Counted from the first letter of the stretch, positions 1 to 5,879 are shown. The stretch: DNA of 8,249 bases from CAYJXA01 sp964404595 (GCA_964404595.1 CAYOKQ010000066.1:1-8249), one strand, 5' to 3'. Notes: generated from the letters alone by a model not told the origin. Numbers and translations: made by a program.

Positions 1-1540
1 TATTGAGAAATCACTCCAATTCTTTAAAGAATTGCCCAAAAAACTATCAGAAAAAGATCATTTCATCGCCAAGCAAGTGCTCAAAGAGATCATCGACCGC
101 CTCGGATTTCTCAGTAACGTAGGGTTGCATTATCTTTCCCTCTCGCGCAGCGCACGAACTTTGTCAGGCGGTGAAGCACAACGTATTCGCCTGGCGACGC
201 AAATCGGTGCCAATCTGATGGGGGTTCTCTATATTCTTGACGAACCTTCAATTGGACTGCATCAGCGAGACAACCAAAAATTAATTAACACCCTTCACGC
301 TCTTCGCGATTTAGGCAATACTTTAATTATCGTCGAGCACGATGAAGAAACCATGCGCGCGGCGGATTATTTGATTGACATGGGCCCAGGTGCAGGAGTG
401 CATGGCGGATATATCTGCGCGCAAGGAACACCAAAAGTCATTCAGCAACAACACACTAGCCTCACCGGCCAATATTTAGCCGGCATTAAATCAATTCCAA
501 CTCCTGAATCACGGCGAAAATCGTTTGAAGCGATCGTGTTACAAGGTTTATCAGAAAATAATCTGAAAAATATTGATGTGAAATTGCCGACAAATGTCTT
601 TTGTGCGATTACTGGCGTTTCTGGATCTGGAAAATCCACCTTGATGAATCAGACTTTAGTTCCAGCTCTTAAACATTATTTTGACCCTTCCCTCACCGCA
701 TTACCCCGATATGGGGAACTCAAAGTGCCTGCCAGTGTCAAAGACATCATCGTTATCGATCAGGATCCTATTGGAAAGACACCCCGATCAAATCCAGCAA
801 CATATACAAAATTATTTGATGAGATTCGAATTATTTTTGCCGGAACCAAGCAAGCCAAAGCTCGCGGCTACGGTCCGGGACGGTTTTCATTTAACGTGCA
901 AGGGGGGCGCTGTGAAACTTGTTTTGGTGACGGACTTATTAAAATTGAAATGAATTTTCTGCCCGATGTCTATGTTCAATGTGAAGCGTGCAAGGGCAAG
1001 AGGTATAATAAAGATACTTTGGAAATCACCTATAAAGATAAGTCCATCGCGCAGGTTCTGGACATGAGCGTGGAGGAAGCACTGCTTATTTTTGAAAATC
1101 ATTTCTCTATCATGCGCAAATTGCTCACACTCAAAGATGTAGGTCTGGAATATATTAAATTAGGACAAAGCTCTACGACGTTATCCGGCGGAGAATCGCA
1201 GCGCATTAAATTGACCAGGGAATTGGCAAAATTAAAAGGAAGCGGAACGGTGTATATTTTAGACGAGCCCACGACCGGATTGCACTTTGAAGACGTACGT
1301 AAGTTGATTGTTGTTCTCAATCGATTGGTGGAGAAAGGAAATACGGTGTATGTCATTGAACATAATTTGGATGTGATTAAGTGTGCGGATTATATCATTG
1401 ACTTGGGGCCAGAGGGCGGGGACCATGGAGGAAGAGTTATTGCCAAAGGAACGCCAGAGGAAGTGGCCAGGAGCAATGTGTCACATACGGGATTGTTTTT
1501 GAGGAAGATGGTTAAAGCCACAAAAAATATGCTGCAGTAG
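1..1540 (+). CDS. uvrA: UvrABC system protein A (excinuclease ABC subunit A), C-terminal half, 5' end outside the window
   Basis: UvrA is the damage-sensing ABC ATPase of nucleotide excision repair; it scans DNA as a dimer and loads UvrB. The frame is open from base 2 with no stop, so the TTG at 32 is an internal codon and the gene starts upstream. About 512 codons are visible of a protein usually near 940 aa. In order: the ABC signature of the first ATPase half (LSGGEA, 161-178) and its Walker B (YILDEP, 230-247); the second-half Walker A (GVSGSGKST, 614-640); a zinc finger with CETC at 911-922 and CEAC at 980-991, separated by 19 residues as in bacterial UvrA; the second signature (LSGGES, 1181-1198) and Walker B (YILDEP, 1253-1270). 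All key residues are intact, so the visible part looks functional. Its last 29 bases overlap a convergent gene. The identification is certain; the start is not visible. Confidence 0.98.
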   Translation, partial: IEKSLQFFKELPKKLSEKDHFIAKQVLKEIIDRLGFLSNVGLHYLSLSRSARTLSGGEAQRIRLATQIGANLMGVLYILDEPSIGLHQRDNQKLINTLHALRDLGNTLIIVEHDEETMRAADYLIDMGPGAGVHGGYICAQGTPKVIQQQHTSLTGQYLAGIKSIPTPESRRKSFEAIVLQGLSENNLKNIDVKLPTNVFCAITGVSGSGKSTLMNQTLVPALKHYFDPSLTALPRYGELKVPASVKDIIVIDQDPIGKTPRSNPATYTKLFDEIRIIFAGTKQAKARGYGPGRFSFNVQGGRCETCFGDGLIKIEMNFLPDVYVQCEACKGKRYNKDTLEITYKDKSIAQVLDMSVEEALLIFENHFSIMRKLLTLKDVGLEYIKLGQSSTTLSGGESQRIKLTRELAKLKGSGTVYILDEPTTGLHFEDVRKLIVVLNRLVEKGNTVYVIEHNLDVIKCADYIIDLGPEGGDHGGRVIAKGTPEEVARSNVSHTGLFLRKMVKATKNMLQ

Positions 1541-1865
1541 CGCCAGCGCAAAGTCCTACCCCATACAGTAAGTGCTTCTTATCTTTTAAATTGGTCAAGG
1601 TACTCACTGCTTTTTCTTCATGCCCTTTTATTTTGTGATACAGATATCCCATTCCGTCAACAAAATATGGACTAAGAGCAATAGACGGTGCACACGCAAG
1701 TGTATCTGGTCGATTCGCAGCTGCAGCAATTAATCCTATTAAACTTCCACCAACTAAGCCCCCCATTACATCACCAAATTCTCGGGACTTTAGAATTTGT
1801 GCAGCTCTACTTTCTAGATCACCTAATCTATAGACCTTTCTTTCAAAATCACTTAAATCATCCAT
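1512..1865 (-). CDS. small glycine/alanine-rich membrane protein, unknown function
   Basis: This 117-aa protein is not recognised. Residues 1-30 are charged and probably cytosolic. Residues about 31-51 form a Gly/Ala-rich hydrophobic segment with GG repeats (GGLVGG), residues about 57-77 are mildly hydrophobic, and residues about 99-117 form a hydrophobic C-terminal segment ending in FLWL, so two or three membrane passes are likely. A basic stretch (about 78-97) lies between them. There is no Shine-Dalgarno sequence, but a TATA-like box at 1886-1895 lies 26 bases before the ATG, which supports this start and suggests a leaderless mRNA of its own. The 3' end runs 29 bases into the end of uvrA on the other strand, so the two transcripts are convergent and overlapping. 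That it is a real gene rests on its membrane-protein composition and the promoter fit. Confidence 0.7.
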   Translation of the reverse strand: MDDLSDFERKVYRLGDLESRAAQILKSREFGDVMGGLVGGSLIGLIAAAANRPDTLACAPSIALSPYFVDGMGYLYHKIKGHEEKAVSTLTNLKDKKHLLYGVGLCAGATAAYFLWL

Positions 1866-1885
1866 AAAAGAAAGGACATTTAATC

Positions 1886-1895
1886 ATTTAAAAAA
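1886..1895 (-). promoter_or_regulatory. TATA-like box for the small membrane protein gene
   Basis: On the minus strand the sequence reads TTTTTTAAAT, centred about 26 bases before the ATG at 1865. That spacing fits an archaeal TATA box with transcription starting at or next to the start codon, and no ribosome-binding site is seen. The region is AT-rich, so the match alone is weak. The repeated spacing at other genes of this window strengthens it. Confidence 0.4.
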
Positions 1896-1926
1896 TTTAT
1901 GCATGTATTATGCGTTTGCTGGAGTT

Positions 1927-2201
1927 TTATCCCACCATCTTATCAAAACACCCATCGCACATCCCATTATGCCAATCTTTATTGTGTGCAGACATATTTG
2001 CATTACATTTTNNNNNNNNNNGGCAGATATCGTAGCCTTACATTCCTGACAATGATAATTCATTTCCTCATCATGCTTCATGGTAAACGTTCTCTCTTTC
2101 TTCTTCCAGTCTGCATCACTCATCGTCTCAAAATAAGAGTCATCAGCCCATAAAGTATCTTCCTCGGGAACATCTTTTCCATCTAATGTCTTTTGTGGCA
2201 T
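1927..2201 (-). CDS. cysteine-rich zinc-binding protein, interrupted by an assembly gap; corrected 3' frame
   Basis: The gene starts with ATG at 2201, 5 bases after the stop of the DinD-like gene, and reads 60 codons to the N-run at 2012-2021. This part is acidic and ends in a CX2C motif (CQEC, residues 51-54) followed by KATISA. After the gap, simple in-frame reading to 1908 gives an unconvincing tail. The neighbouring frame instead gives 27 codons rich in Cys, His and Trp (KCNANMSAHNKDWHNG, then MCDGCFDKMVG), ending in TAA at 1927-1929. This looks like a genuine zinc-ribbon or treble-clef-like end with a second CX2C. For one continuous protein the true gap must be 2 modulo 3 bases. CKATISA before the gap and CNANMSA after it look like copies of one motif, so the protein may have two zinc modules. 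Function is unknown; small proteins like this often bind nucleic acids or partner proteins. It probably shares a transcript with the two genes upstream. Confidence 0.7.
2012..2021. other. assembly gap (10 Ns)
   Basis: Ten consecutive Ns mark a scaffold join. A fixed run of 10 is commonly a placeholder, so the real distance may be larger, or the flanking ends may overlap. The join lies inside the zinc-protein gene, and the coding frame changes across it. Confidence 0.97.
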
Positions 2202-2206
2202 TTATA

Positions 2207-2512
2207 TTACCGATCTATTTTTACGTTAAAACTAGTAATTTCAATGAGCATGACATCATCAATTTCACGCTGGCTACCCGAACCTAACTGAACCATTTTC
2301 CTGACGCCGGCAAAATGGTCTTGAATACTCTGTTTAGAATTCTGACAGGCTGCTTTTGATTTTTCGATAACTTTGGCAAAGTTCTCCCATTTATCATAGT
2401 CAAGAAGTTTTTGCAAATCTCGTGCATACCAAAATTCTACGCCATCTACTATATGAGAATACTCTTCAAAGGACTTCTGCAGTGTCGCAATAGTTTCTCG
2501 TTTCATGGGCAT
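2207..2512 (-). CDS. DinD-like protein, truncated to the N-terminal domain
   Basis: The 101-aa product matches the N-terminal part of the DNA-damage-inducible protein D (DinD) family. It has the family sequence around GVEFWYARDLQKLLDYDKW (residues about 24-42), then the conserved EKSKAAC and HFAGV stretches and the GSGSQREIDD motif (residues about 77-86). Intact family members continue with a TRYACYLIAQNGDP-type segment and are about 270-290 aa long. Here the match stops after IDDVML and about 13 unrelated residues follow. No other frame downstream restores the missing part, so a deletion is more likely than a point frameshift. E. coli DinD belongs to the LexA regulon and inhibits RecA filaments in vitro; whether this fragment does anything is unknown. 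Its ATG follows directly on the stop of the upstream gene (TAAATG), so translation is probably coupled. Family assignment is confident; it may be a decaying remnant. Confidence 0.8.
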   Translation of the reverse strand: MPMKRETIATLQKSFEEYSHIVDGVEFWYARDLQKLLDYDKWENFAKVIEKSKAACQNSKQSIQDHFAGVRKMVQLGSGSQREIDDVMLIEITSFNVKIDR

Positions 2513-2761
2513 TTATTTTTTCTTTTTATTTTTTGGAGATCTATCCTTGCAATAAAAATAATCAATCAAATCATCAAAATAGCTGCGCAAATATGTTTTT
2601 AAAATGTGCTGACGCATCTTTTCATCTTTAATTTTTGTAATGGGCGGAAAATTTTTTATTATAGGTTTTAGCAGCTCATCTCTTTTTAGCATATCTGCTT
2701 CTTCATATTTTTTCCAAAACTCATATACAATATCAGTGGATCTATCAATCTTATTTTTCAT
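2513..2761 (-). CDS. small charged protein of unknown function, first gene of the minus-strand cluster
   Basis: This 82-aa protein is not recognised. It is strongly charged, predicted helical, and has a lysine-rich C-terminus (SPKNKKKK). The middle contains aromatic-rich stretches (YEFWKKYEE near residues 13-21, YFDDLIDYFY near residues 61-70). It has no membrane segment and no cysteine pair. The ATG at 2761 is preceded by a GAGGGA Shine-Dalgarno-like site at 2766-2771 and a TATA-like palindrome at 2816-2829, about 63 bases upstream, which implies a short leader. It ends exactly where the DinD-like gene begins. Its promoter and site suggest it heads the transcript carrying the DinD-like and zinc-protein genes. 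Confidence 0.65.
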   Translation of the reverse strand: MKNKIDRSTDIVYEFWKKYEEADMLKRDELLKPIIKNFPPITKIKDEKMRQHILKTYLRSYFDDLIDYFYCKDRSPKNKKKK

Positions 2762-2765
2762 GGTA

Positions 2766-2771
2766 TCCCTC
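2766..2771 (-). promoter_or_regulatory. Shine-Dalgarno-like site for the 82-aa gene
   Basis: On the minus strand the sequence reads GAGGGA, 4 bases before the ATG at 2761. It matches the GAGG core of the archaeal anti-Shine-Dalgarno pairing region. It supports the chosen start and contrasts with the leaderless genes nearby. Confidence 0.5.
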
Positions 2772-2815
2772 TTTTCTAATAAAAATCAAAAGAACTTTTT
2801 AAAACTTTAGGAAAG

Positions 2816-2829
2816 TATTATATATAATA
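2816..2829. promoter_or_regulatory. palindromic TATA element between divergent genes
   Basis: The 14 bases TATTATATATAATA are a perfect palindrome, so the same element reads as a TATA box on both strands. It lies in the 110-base space between the minus-strand cluster (start 2761) and the plus-strand 50-aa gene (start 2872). Toward the minus strand, an initiation point about 26 bases away would give a leader of roughly 35 bases containing the GAGGGA site. Toward the plus strand, the leader would be roughly 20 bases. Confidence 0.5.
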
Positions 2830-2836
2830 AGGTACT

Positions 2837-2861
2837 TAATACATAACATAATACTGTATTA
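2837..2861 (+). promoter_or_regulatory. candidate operator: repeated TAATAC / GTATTA half-sites
   Basis: TAATACTGTATTA at 2849-2861 is a perfect 6-1-6 inverted repeat, 10 bases before the ATG of the 50-aa gene. A further direct TAATAC copy lies at 2837-2842, 12 bases from the first half-site, and a GTATTA lies at 2815-2820 over the TATA palindrome. The arrangement resembles an operator over a core promoter, as in autoregulated toxin-antitoxin genes. No bound protein can be named, and in such AT-rich DNA chance is a real alternative. Confidence 0.35.
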
Positions 2862-2871
2862 CACATTCACT

Positions 2872-3024
2872 ATGGCAAAACCAATTAGGGCAACACCAAC
2901 TCTTCGAGGATTGGATGCAGTACGCTTTGTAAAGAATATGATTAAAGAAGAAAAAAATCCGAATCCTTTACGCATAGCCACCATAAAAAGAGCTTTAAAG
3001 ACCAAATTTAATGTTATTAACTAA
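2872..3024 (+). CDS. antitoxin-like small protein (50 aa), probable partner of a GNAT toxin
   Basis: The product starts MAKPIRATPTLRGLDAVRF and ends in KRALKTKFNVIN. The N-terminal pattern (K/P-I-x-A-T-P-T-L-x-G-x-D-A-x-x-F) resembles, from memory, small antitoxin-like proteins encoded next to GNAT-type acetyltransferase toxins; this could not be checked by search. The basic, proline-containing second half (KEEKNPNPLRIATIKRAL) is probably helical. It has its own upstream promoter region with palindromes and no clear Shine-Dalgarno sequence. Its last 30 bases overlap the end of the GNAT gene, which runs convergently. In the pairs I recall, the two genes lie on one strand, so this arrangement is unusual. 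The gene is intact while the presumed toxin is broken. Whether it is coding is well supported by the motif; the role is inference. Confidence 0.65.
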   Translation: MAKPIRATPTLRGLDAVRFVKNMIKEEKNPNPLRIATIKRALKTKFNVIN

Positions 3025-3479
3025 ATCAAAATACATCGGCGTTGATCCCTTTTGTCTTTCTTTTAATTCCTTAAAGCCTAACTTTTTGTAAAAATGAATG
3101 GGATCATTTCCATGGAATGCTATCTTTATTGAAAAATCAATCATCATCGTTCCCAATCCTCTGCGCAAAAAGTGATCATCCACACACAAACGTCCAATCT
3201 TTAATGCAGGAAGTGAATGATATTTATACCCTTTGTTCTGAAGTAATCTTTAAGATCACCTTCCAAATTAATCCTGTCATTAAGAAGAGTTACATAACCA
3301 ACAAGTTCGCCAGTGTGTATATACCACAGATACGTTACTGAAATTTGGTGTTGCTGATTTTTTAAAGCATCTTCAATCAAAAAATTAACGAGTTCCTGTT
3401 CATAGGACTGAAAATTATTGAGATTATGGGAAGAAGTTATTCTTTCAATTCTAATATCACTTGCATTTATTTTATCCAT
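2995..3479 (-). pseudogene. GNAT-family N-acetyltransferase, frameshifted and internally shortened
   Basis: Two adjacent reading frames make up one GNAT gene. The 5' part (from the ATG at 3479) has the family start (IERITSSHNLNNF, then LVNFLIEDALK, SVTYLW and GELVGYVTLLND). The frame closes at 3201. The next frame continues the family sequence (YHSLPALKIGRLCVDD, then RRGLGTMM), including the R/Q-x-x-G-x-G/A acetyl-CoA loop as RRGLGT, and ends with FYKKLGFKEL and PMYFDL. A -1 step at 3228-3234 joins them into 161 aa. About 15 residues that usually lie between the helix after the loop and the FYKKLGF strand, including a core beta strand, are also absent (IAFH passes straight into GNDP). Loss of both makes a pseudogene most likely. 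The family includes tRNA-acetylating toxins. The ATG at 3479, not the one at 3548, fits the TATA box. Confidence 0.82.
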
Positions 3480-3499
3480 GGCTCGTATATTAAAAGGTA

Positions 3500-3508
3500 T
3501 TATATAAA
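3500..3508 (-). promoter_or_regulatory. TATA box for the GNAT gene
   Basis: On the minus strand this reads TTTATATAA, very close to the archaeal TATA consensus. It is centred about 25 bases before the ATG at 3479, with no Shine-Dalgarno sequence between them, as expected for a leaderless transcript. It argues that translation starts at 3479 rather than upstream at 3548. Confidence 0.6.
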
Positions 3509-3535
3509 TCCTGCTAGACACTTTCTTAAGCAACC

Positions 3536-3545
3536 TTCTTAAATC
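3536..3545 (+). promoter_or_regulatory. weak TATA-like box for uvrC
   Basis: The sequence TTCTTAAATC is centred about 25 bases before the uvrC ATG at 3566. The match to an archaeal TATA box is poor, but the spacing is the same as at the other leaderless genes here, and there is no Shine-Dalgarno site before the ATG. Confidence 0.3.
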
Positions 3546-3565
3546 CATCTGTCTTTTAACAGGCC

Positions 3566-5146
3566 ATGCTCAACCTTAATGCCCTCCCCCCAGATCCTGG
3601 CGTCTATCTCTTCAAAGATAAAGACAAGGCCATCATCTATGTCGGCAAGGCGGTCAATCTCAAGAAGCGTATCTCTTCCTATTTCAAATCCCAGGATTCA
3701 GCTAAAACCCAGCTGCTGGCAAAATACATCCAGGATGTCGAATGCTTCATCGTGCACAACGAGGTAGAAGCACTCTTGCTCGAAAATAAATTTATCAAAC
3801 AACATTCCCCAAAATACAATATCAATCTCAAAGACAGCAAGACCTACGCGTACATTGTGGTGAGCGATGAACCGTATCCAAAAATAATGAGTACTAGAAA
3901 AGCCTCCACTAAAGGACATCTGTTTGGTCCCTTCGTGGATGGGAGTGCCCGAAAAGAATTGATTCAGCTCACTGTGCAGCTCTTTAAAATACGAGTGTGC
4001 CGCACCTTGCCAAAAAAAGCCTGTCTTAATTATCATATTGGCCTGTGCACTGCGCCCTGCATTAAAAATGTCGATAAGGAACAATACCAACGGCAAGTGC
4101 AGCAAGCACTTGAATTTCTCAAGGGAAATACCAGCTCCATTCTCAAAAAGCTACAAGAAGAGATGAAAGTACACTCTGCCCACCAACACTACGAAAAAGC
4201 ACTCGCCGCCAAAAGACAAATAGACGCAATTGAGCATTTACAGGAAAAACAGCGGGTAGACTTAGTCAAACGCTTTGATCAAGATGTGATTGCGATTTCC
4301 CATAACCTTCAGAAAGCACTCATTGAATTGTTCTCCATTTCCAAAGGGGTAATTTCGGGAAAAAAAGAATTTTCATTTGACATCGAAGAAAATATTCTCG
4401 AACAATTTATCACGTTGTATTATTCAAAAAATTATATTCCGGCCGAAATCATTGTCAGCAGCCTCTTTTGGGAAACAGATACAAAACATCAGGCTTTAGA
4501 AGAATATCTGAGCAAGCTCAAAGGCGCTAAAGTACAACTCACCTACCCTCAACGCGGTGAGAAAGCAGATCTTATCAAATTAGCCCAGAAGAATGCCGAA
4601 TATAATTCCACCAATCCGATTTTACAAGAGATCAAAGATCAGTTAATCCTGCCCACACTCCCCATCACCATCGAATGCTTTGACATTTCTAATTTAGGGT
4701 ATGATTATATCGTTGGTGGTATGACCCAGTGGGTAGCAGGTCGAGCCAATCCTGCCGGATATCGTAAGTTTGAAATCAGGGGCAATGAAGGGCAGGATGA
4801 TTTTGCAGCGATGCGGGAAGTGGTCTATCGGCGATATTCTCGCCTCATTGAGGAGCAAAAACCTCTTCCCGACCTGATCATGATCGACGGGGGATCTGCG
4901 CATTTGGCAGCAGCCTTAGAGTCTCTGCGTAAAATAGGGATAAGTATTCCCATCGTTGCGCTTGCCAAGCAGCAGGAGGAAATTTATACACCTGGCGAGA
5001 GTATGCCGAAACAATTTCCTTCCAATAGCCCGATGATGTTATTATTGCGGCGGATTCGCGATAGCGTCCATAACTTTGTACTCTCGTACAATAGGAAGAA
5101 GAGGCAGATGAGATTACGGGAAGAAACATCAAAGAGATTAAAATGA
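3566..5146 (+). CDS. uvrC: UvrABC system protein C (excinuclease ABC subunit C), short form without the C-terminal HhH region
   Basis: UvrC makes both incisions around damaged DNA after UvrB is loaded. The 526-aa protein has the GIY-YIG domain (residues about 10-90; Y14, Y25, R35 and E73 occupy the catalytic positions). A four-cysteine cluster follows (C145, C153, C161, C165), at the position reported to bind an iron-sulfur cluster in E. coli UvrC. Then come the UvrB-binding UVR helix pair (about 193-228) and the RNase H-like nuclease, with catalytic D373 (ECFDIS), D441 (MIDGG) and H502 (DSVHNF). Both nuclease sites look active. The protein stops 24 residues after H502, whereas typical UvrC (about 600 aa) carries a tandem helix-hairpin-helix DNA-binding region there. 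The tail is simply lysine/arginine-rich. Its stop overlaps the pirin start (ATGA). The start fits a leaderless mRNA. Confidence 0.97.
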   Translation: MLNLNALPPDPGVYLFKDKDKAIIYVGKAVNLKKRISSYFKSQDSAKTQLLAKYIQDVECFIVHNEVEALLLENKFIKQHSPKYNINLKDSKTYAYIVVSDEPYPKIMSTRKASTKGHLFGPFVDGSARKELIQLTVQLFKIRVCRTLPKKACLNYHIGLCTAPCIKNVDKEQYQRQVQQALEFLKGNTSSILKKLQEEMKVHSAHQHYEKALAAKRQIDAIEHLQEKQRVDLVKRFDQDVIAISHNLQKALIELFSISKGVISGKKEFSFDIEENILEQFITLYYSKNYIPAEIIVSSLFWETDTKHQALEEYLSKLKGAKVQLTYPQRGEKADLIKLAQKNAEYNSTNPILQEIKDQLILPTLPITIECFDISNLGYDYIVGGMTQWVAGRANPAGYRKFEIRGNEGQDDFAAMREVVYRRYSRLIEEQKPLPDLIMIDGGSAHLAAALESLRKIGISIPIVALAKQQEEIYTPGESMPKQFPSNSPMMLLLRRIRDSVHNFVLSYNRKKRQMRLREETSKRLK

Positions 5147-5841
5147 TCATCAATCGTTCATCTGATCGAGGAACCACCAAATTAGACAGGCTTGACAGCC
5201 GGCATAGTTTCAGCTTCGGGAAGTACCAAAATCCACGGAGAATTAATGTTGGCACTTTATGTGTCTTGAATGATGATTGGATTGATTCTGCATCAGGCTT
5301 TCCCATGCACCCTCATCGTAACATGGAGATCATCACCATCATGCTTTCAGGAGCATTAGAACATCATGACAGCATGGGAAACAAAGGCATCATTACAGAA
5401 GGAGAAGTGCAGCATATGTCTGCGGGAACAGGAATTGTGCATGCTGAATACAATCCCTCCAAAAAAGAGAAGACACATCTATTGCAGATATGGATCGAAC
5501 CAAAACTGCGTAATGTTCCACCGGAATACTGCCAGAAGAAATTTGTATTAGAGAAAAATAGATTACAGATTTTAGTTTCTGGAACTCGACATACAGATTC
5601 CTTGTTCATGCAGCAGGATGCCATCATCACCCGAGGAATTTTTAACGCCGAGTTTGAGCATATTCCAAAAAAGAAGAAAAAAGTATTTCTTTTCGTCATC
5701 AAAGGGAAAGCAAATATAAACAAAGTTGAAATTGAGGAAGGAGATAGTATTGAGACGGATGAAAAGATTACGATCATTCCGCAGAAAGAAGTTGATTTCC
5801 TGCTAATTGAAGTGAAGTATAGAAAAGAATATAAAGGATAA
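5143..5841 (+). CDS. pirin family protein (bicupin)
   Basis: Pirins are two-domain cupin proteins that bind one iron in the N-terminal domain. Some (E. coli YhhW, human pirin) show quercetin 2,3-dioxygenase activity, and others act through partner proteins. At 232 aa the length is normal. The metal ligands are present: H56 and H58 in FPMHPHRNME, H100 and E102 in GIVHAEYNP. Other family signatures are HSFSFGKY near the N-terminus, the GALEHHDSMGN stretch and MSAGTGIVH. The second cupin (about 130-225) is more divergent, as is usual. The ATG overlaps the uvrC stop by four bases, so translation is probably coupled. No mechanistic link of pirin to excision repair is known to me. The physiological substrate cannot be read from sequence. 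Confidence 0.95.
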   Translation: MIINRSSDRGTTKLDRLDSRHSFSFGKYQNPRRINVGTLCVLNDDWIDSASGFPMHPHRNMEIITIMLSGALEHHDSMGNKGIITEGEVQHMSAGTGIVHAEYNPSKKEKTHLLQIWIEPKLRNVPPEYCQKKFVLEKNRLQILVSGTRHTDSLFMQQDAIITRGIFNAEFEHIPKKKKKVFLFVIKGKANINKVEIEEGDSIETDEKITIIPQKEVDFLLIEVKYRKEYKG

Positions 5842-5867
5842 AAAGGTACTTCTAAGAATCATATAAA

Positions 5868-5872
5868 GAGGT
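5868..5872 (+). promoter_or_regulatory. Shine-Dalgarno site for the 117-aa gene
   Basis: GAGGT lies 7 bases before the ATG at 5880, and the bases after it (TGAGATC) partly extend the match to the archaeal GGTGATC pairing region. It fixes the start and suggests translation from a longer mRNA, perhaps read through from uvrC-pirin. Confidence 0.6.
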
Positions 5873-5879
5873 TGAGATC

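Noticed and set aside
32..34. TTG as the start of uvrA
   Set aside because: The frame is open to the window edge and the upstream codons read as normal UvrA sequence, so this is an internal codon of a gene cut by the window.
1899..2153. Plus-strand open frame across the N-run
   Set aside because: It crosses the assembly gap and lies opposite the zinc-protein gene; its product has no recognisable feature.
3228..3234. Confident programmed -1 frameshift in the GNAT gene
   Set aside because: Any lost base in an A/G run makes such a heptamer by default, and the gene also lacks part of its core. It is reported only as a point to check.
3480..3548. Upstream ATG at 3548 as the GNAT start
   Set aside because: The 23 extra residues are not like the family start, and the TATA box at 3500-3508 would lie inside the coding region. 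The ATG at 3479 fits both family and promoter.
4878..5306. Minus-strand open frame across the uvrC-pirin junction
   Set aside because: It is the shadow of two well-identified genes and its product has no family features.
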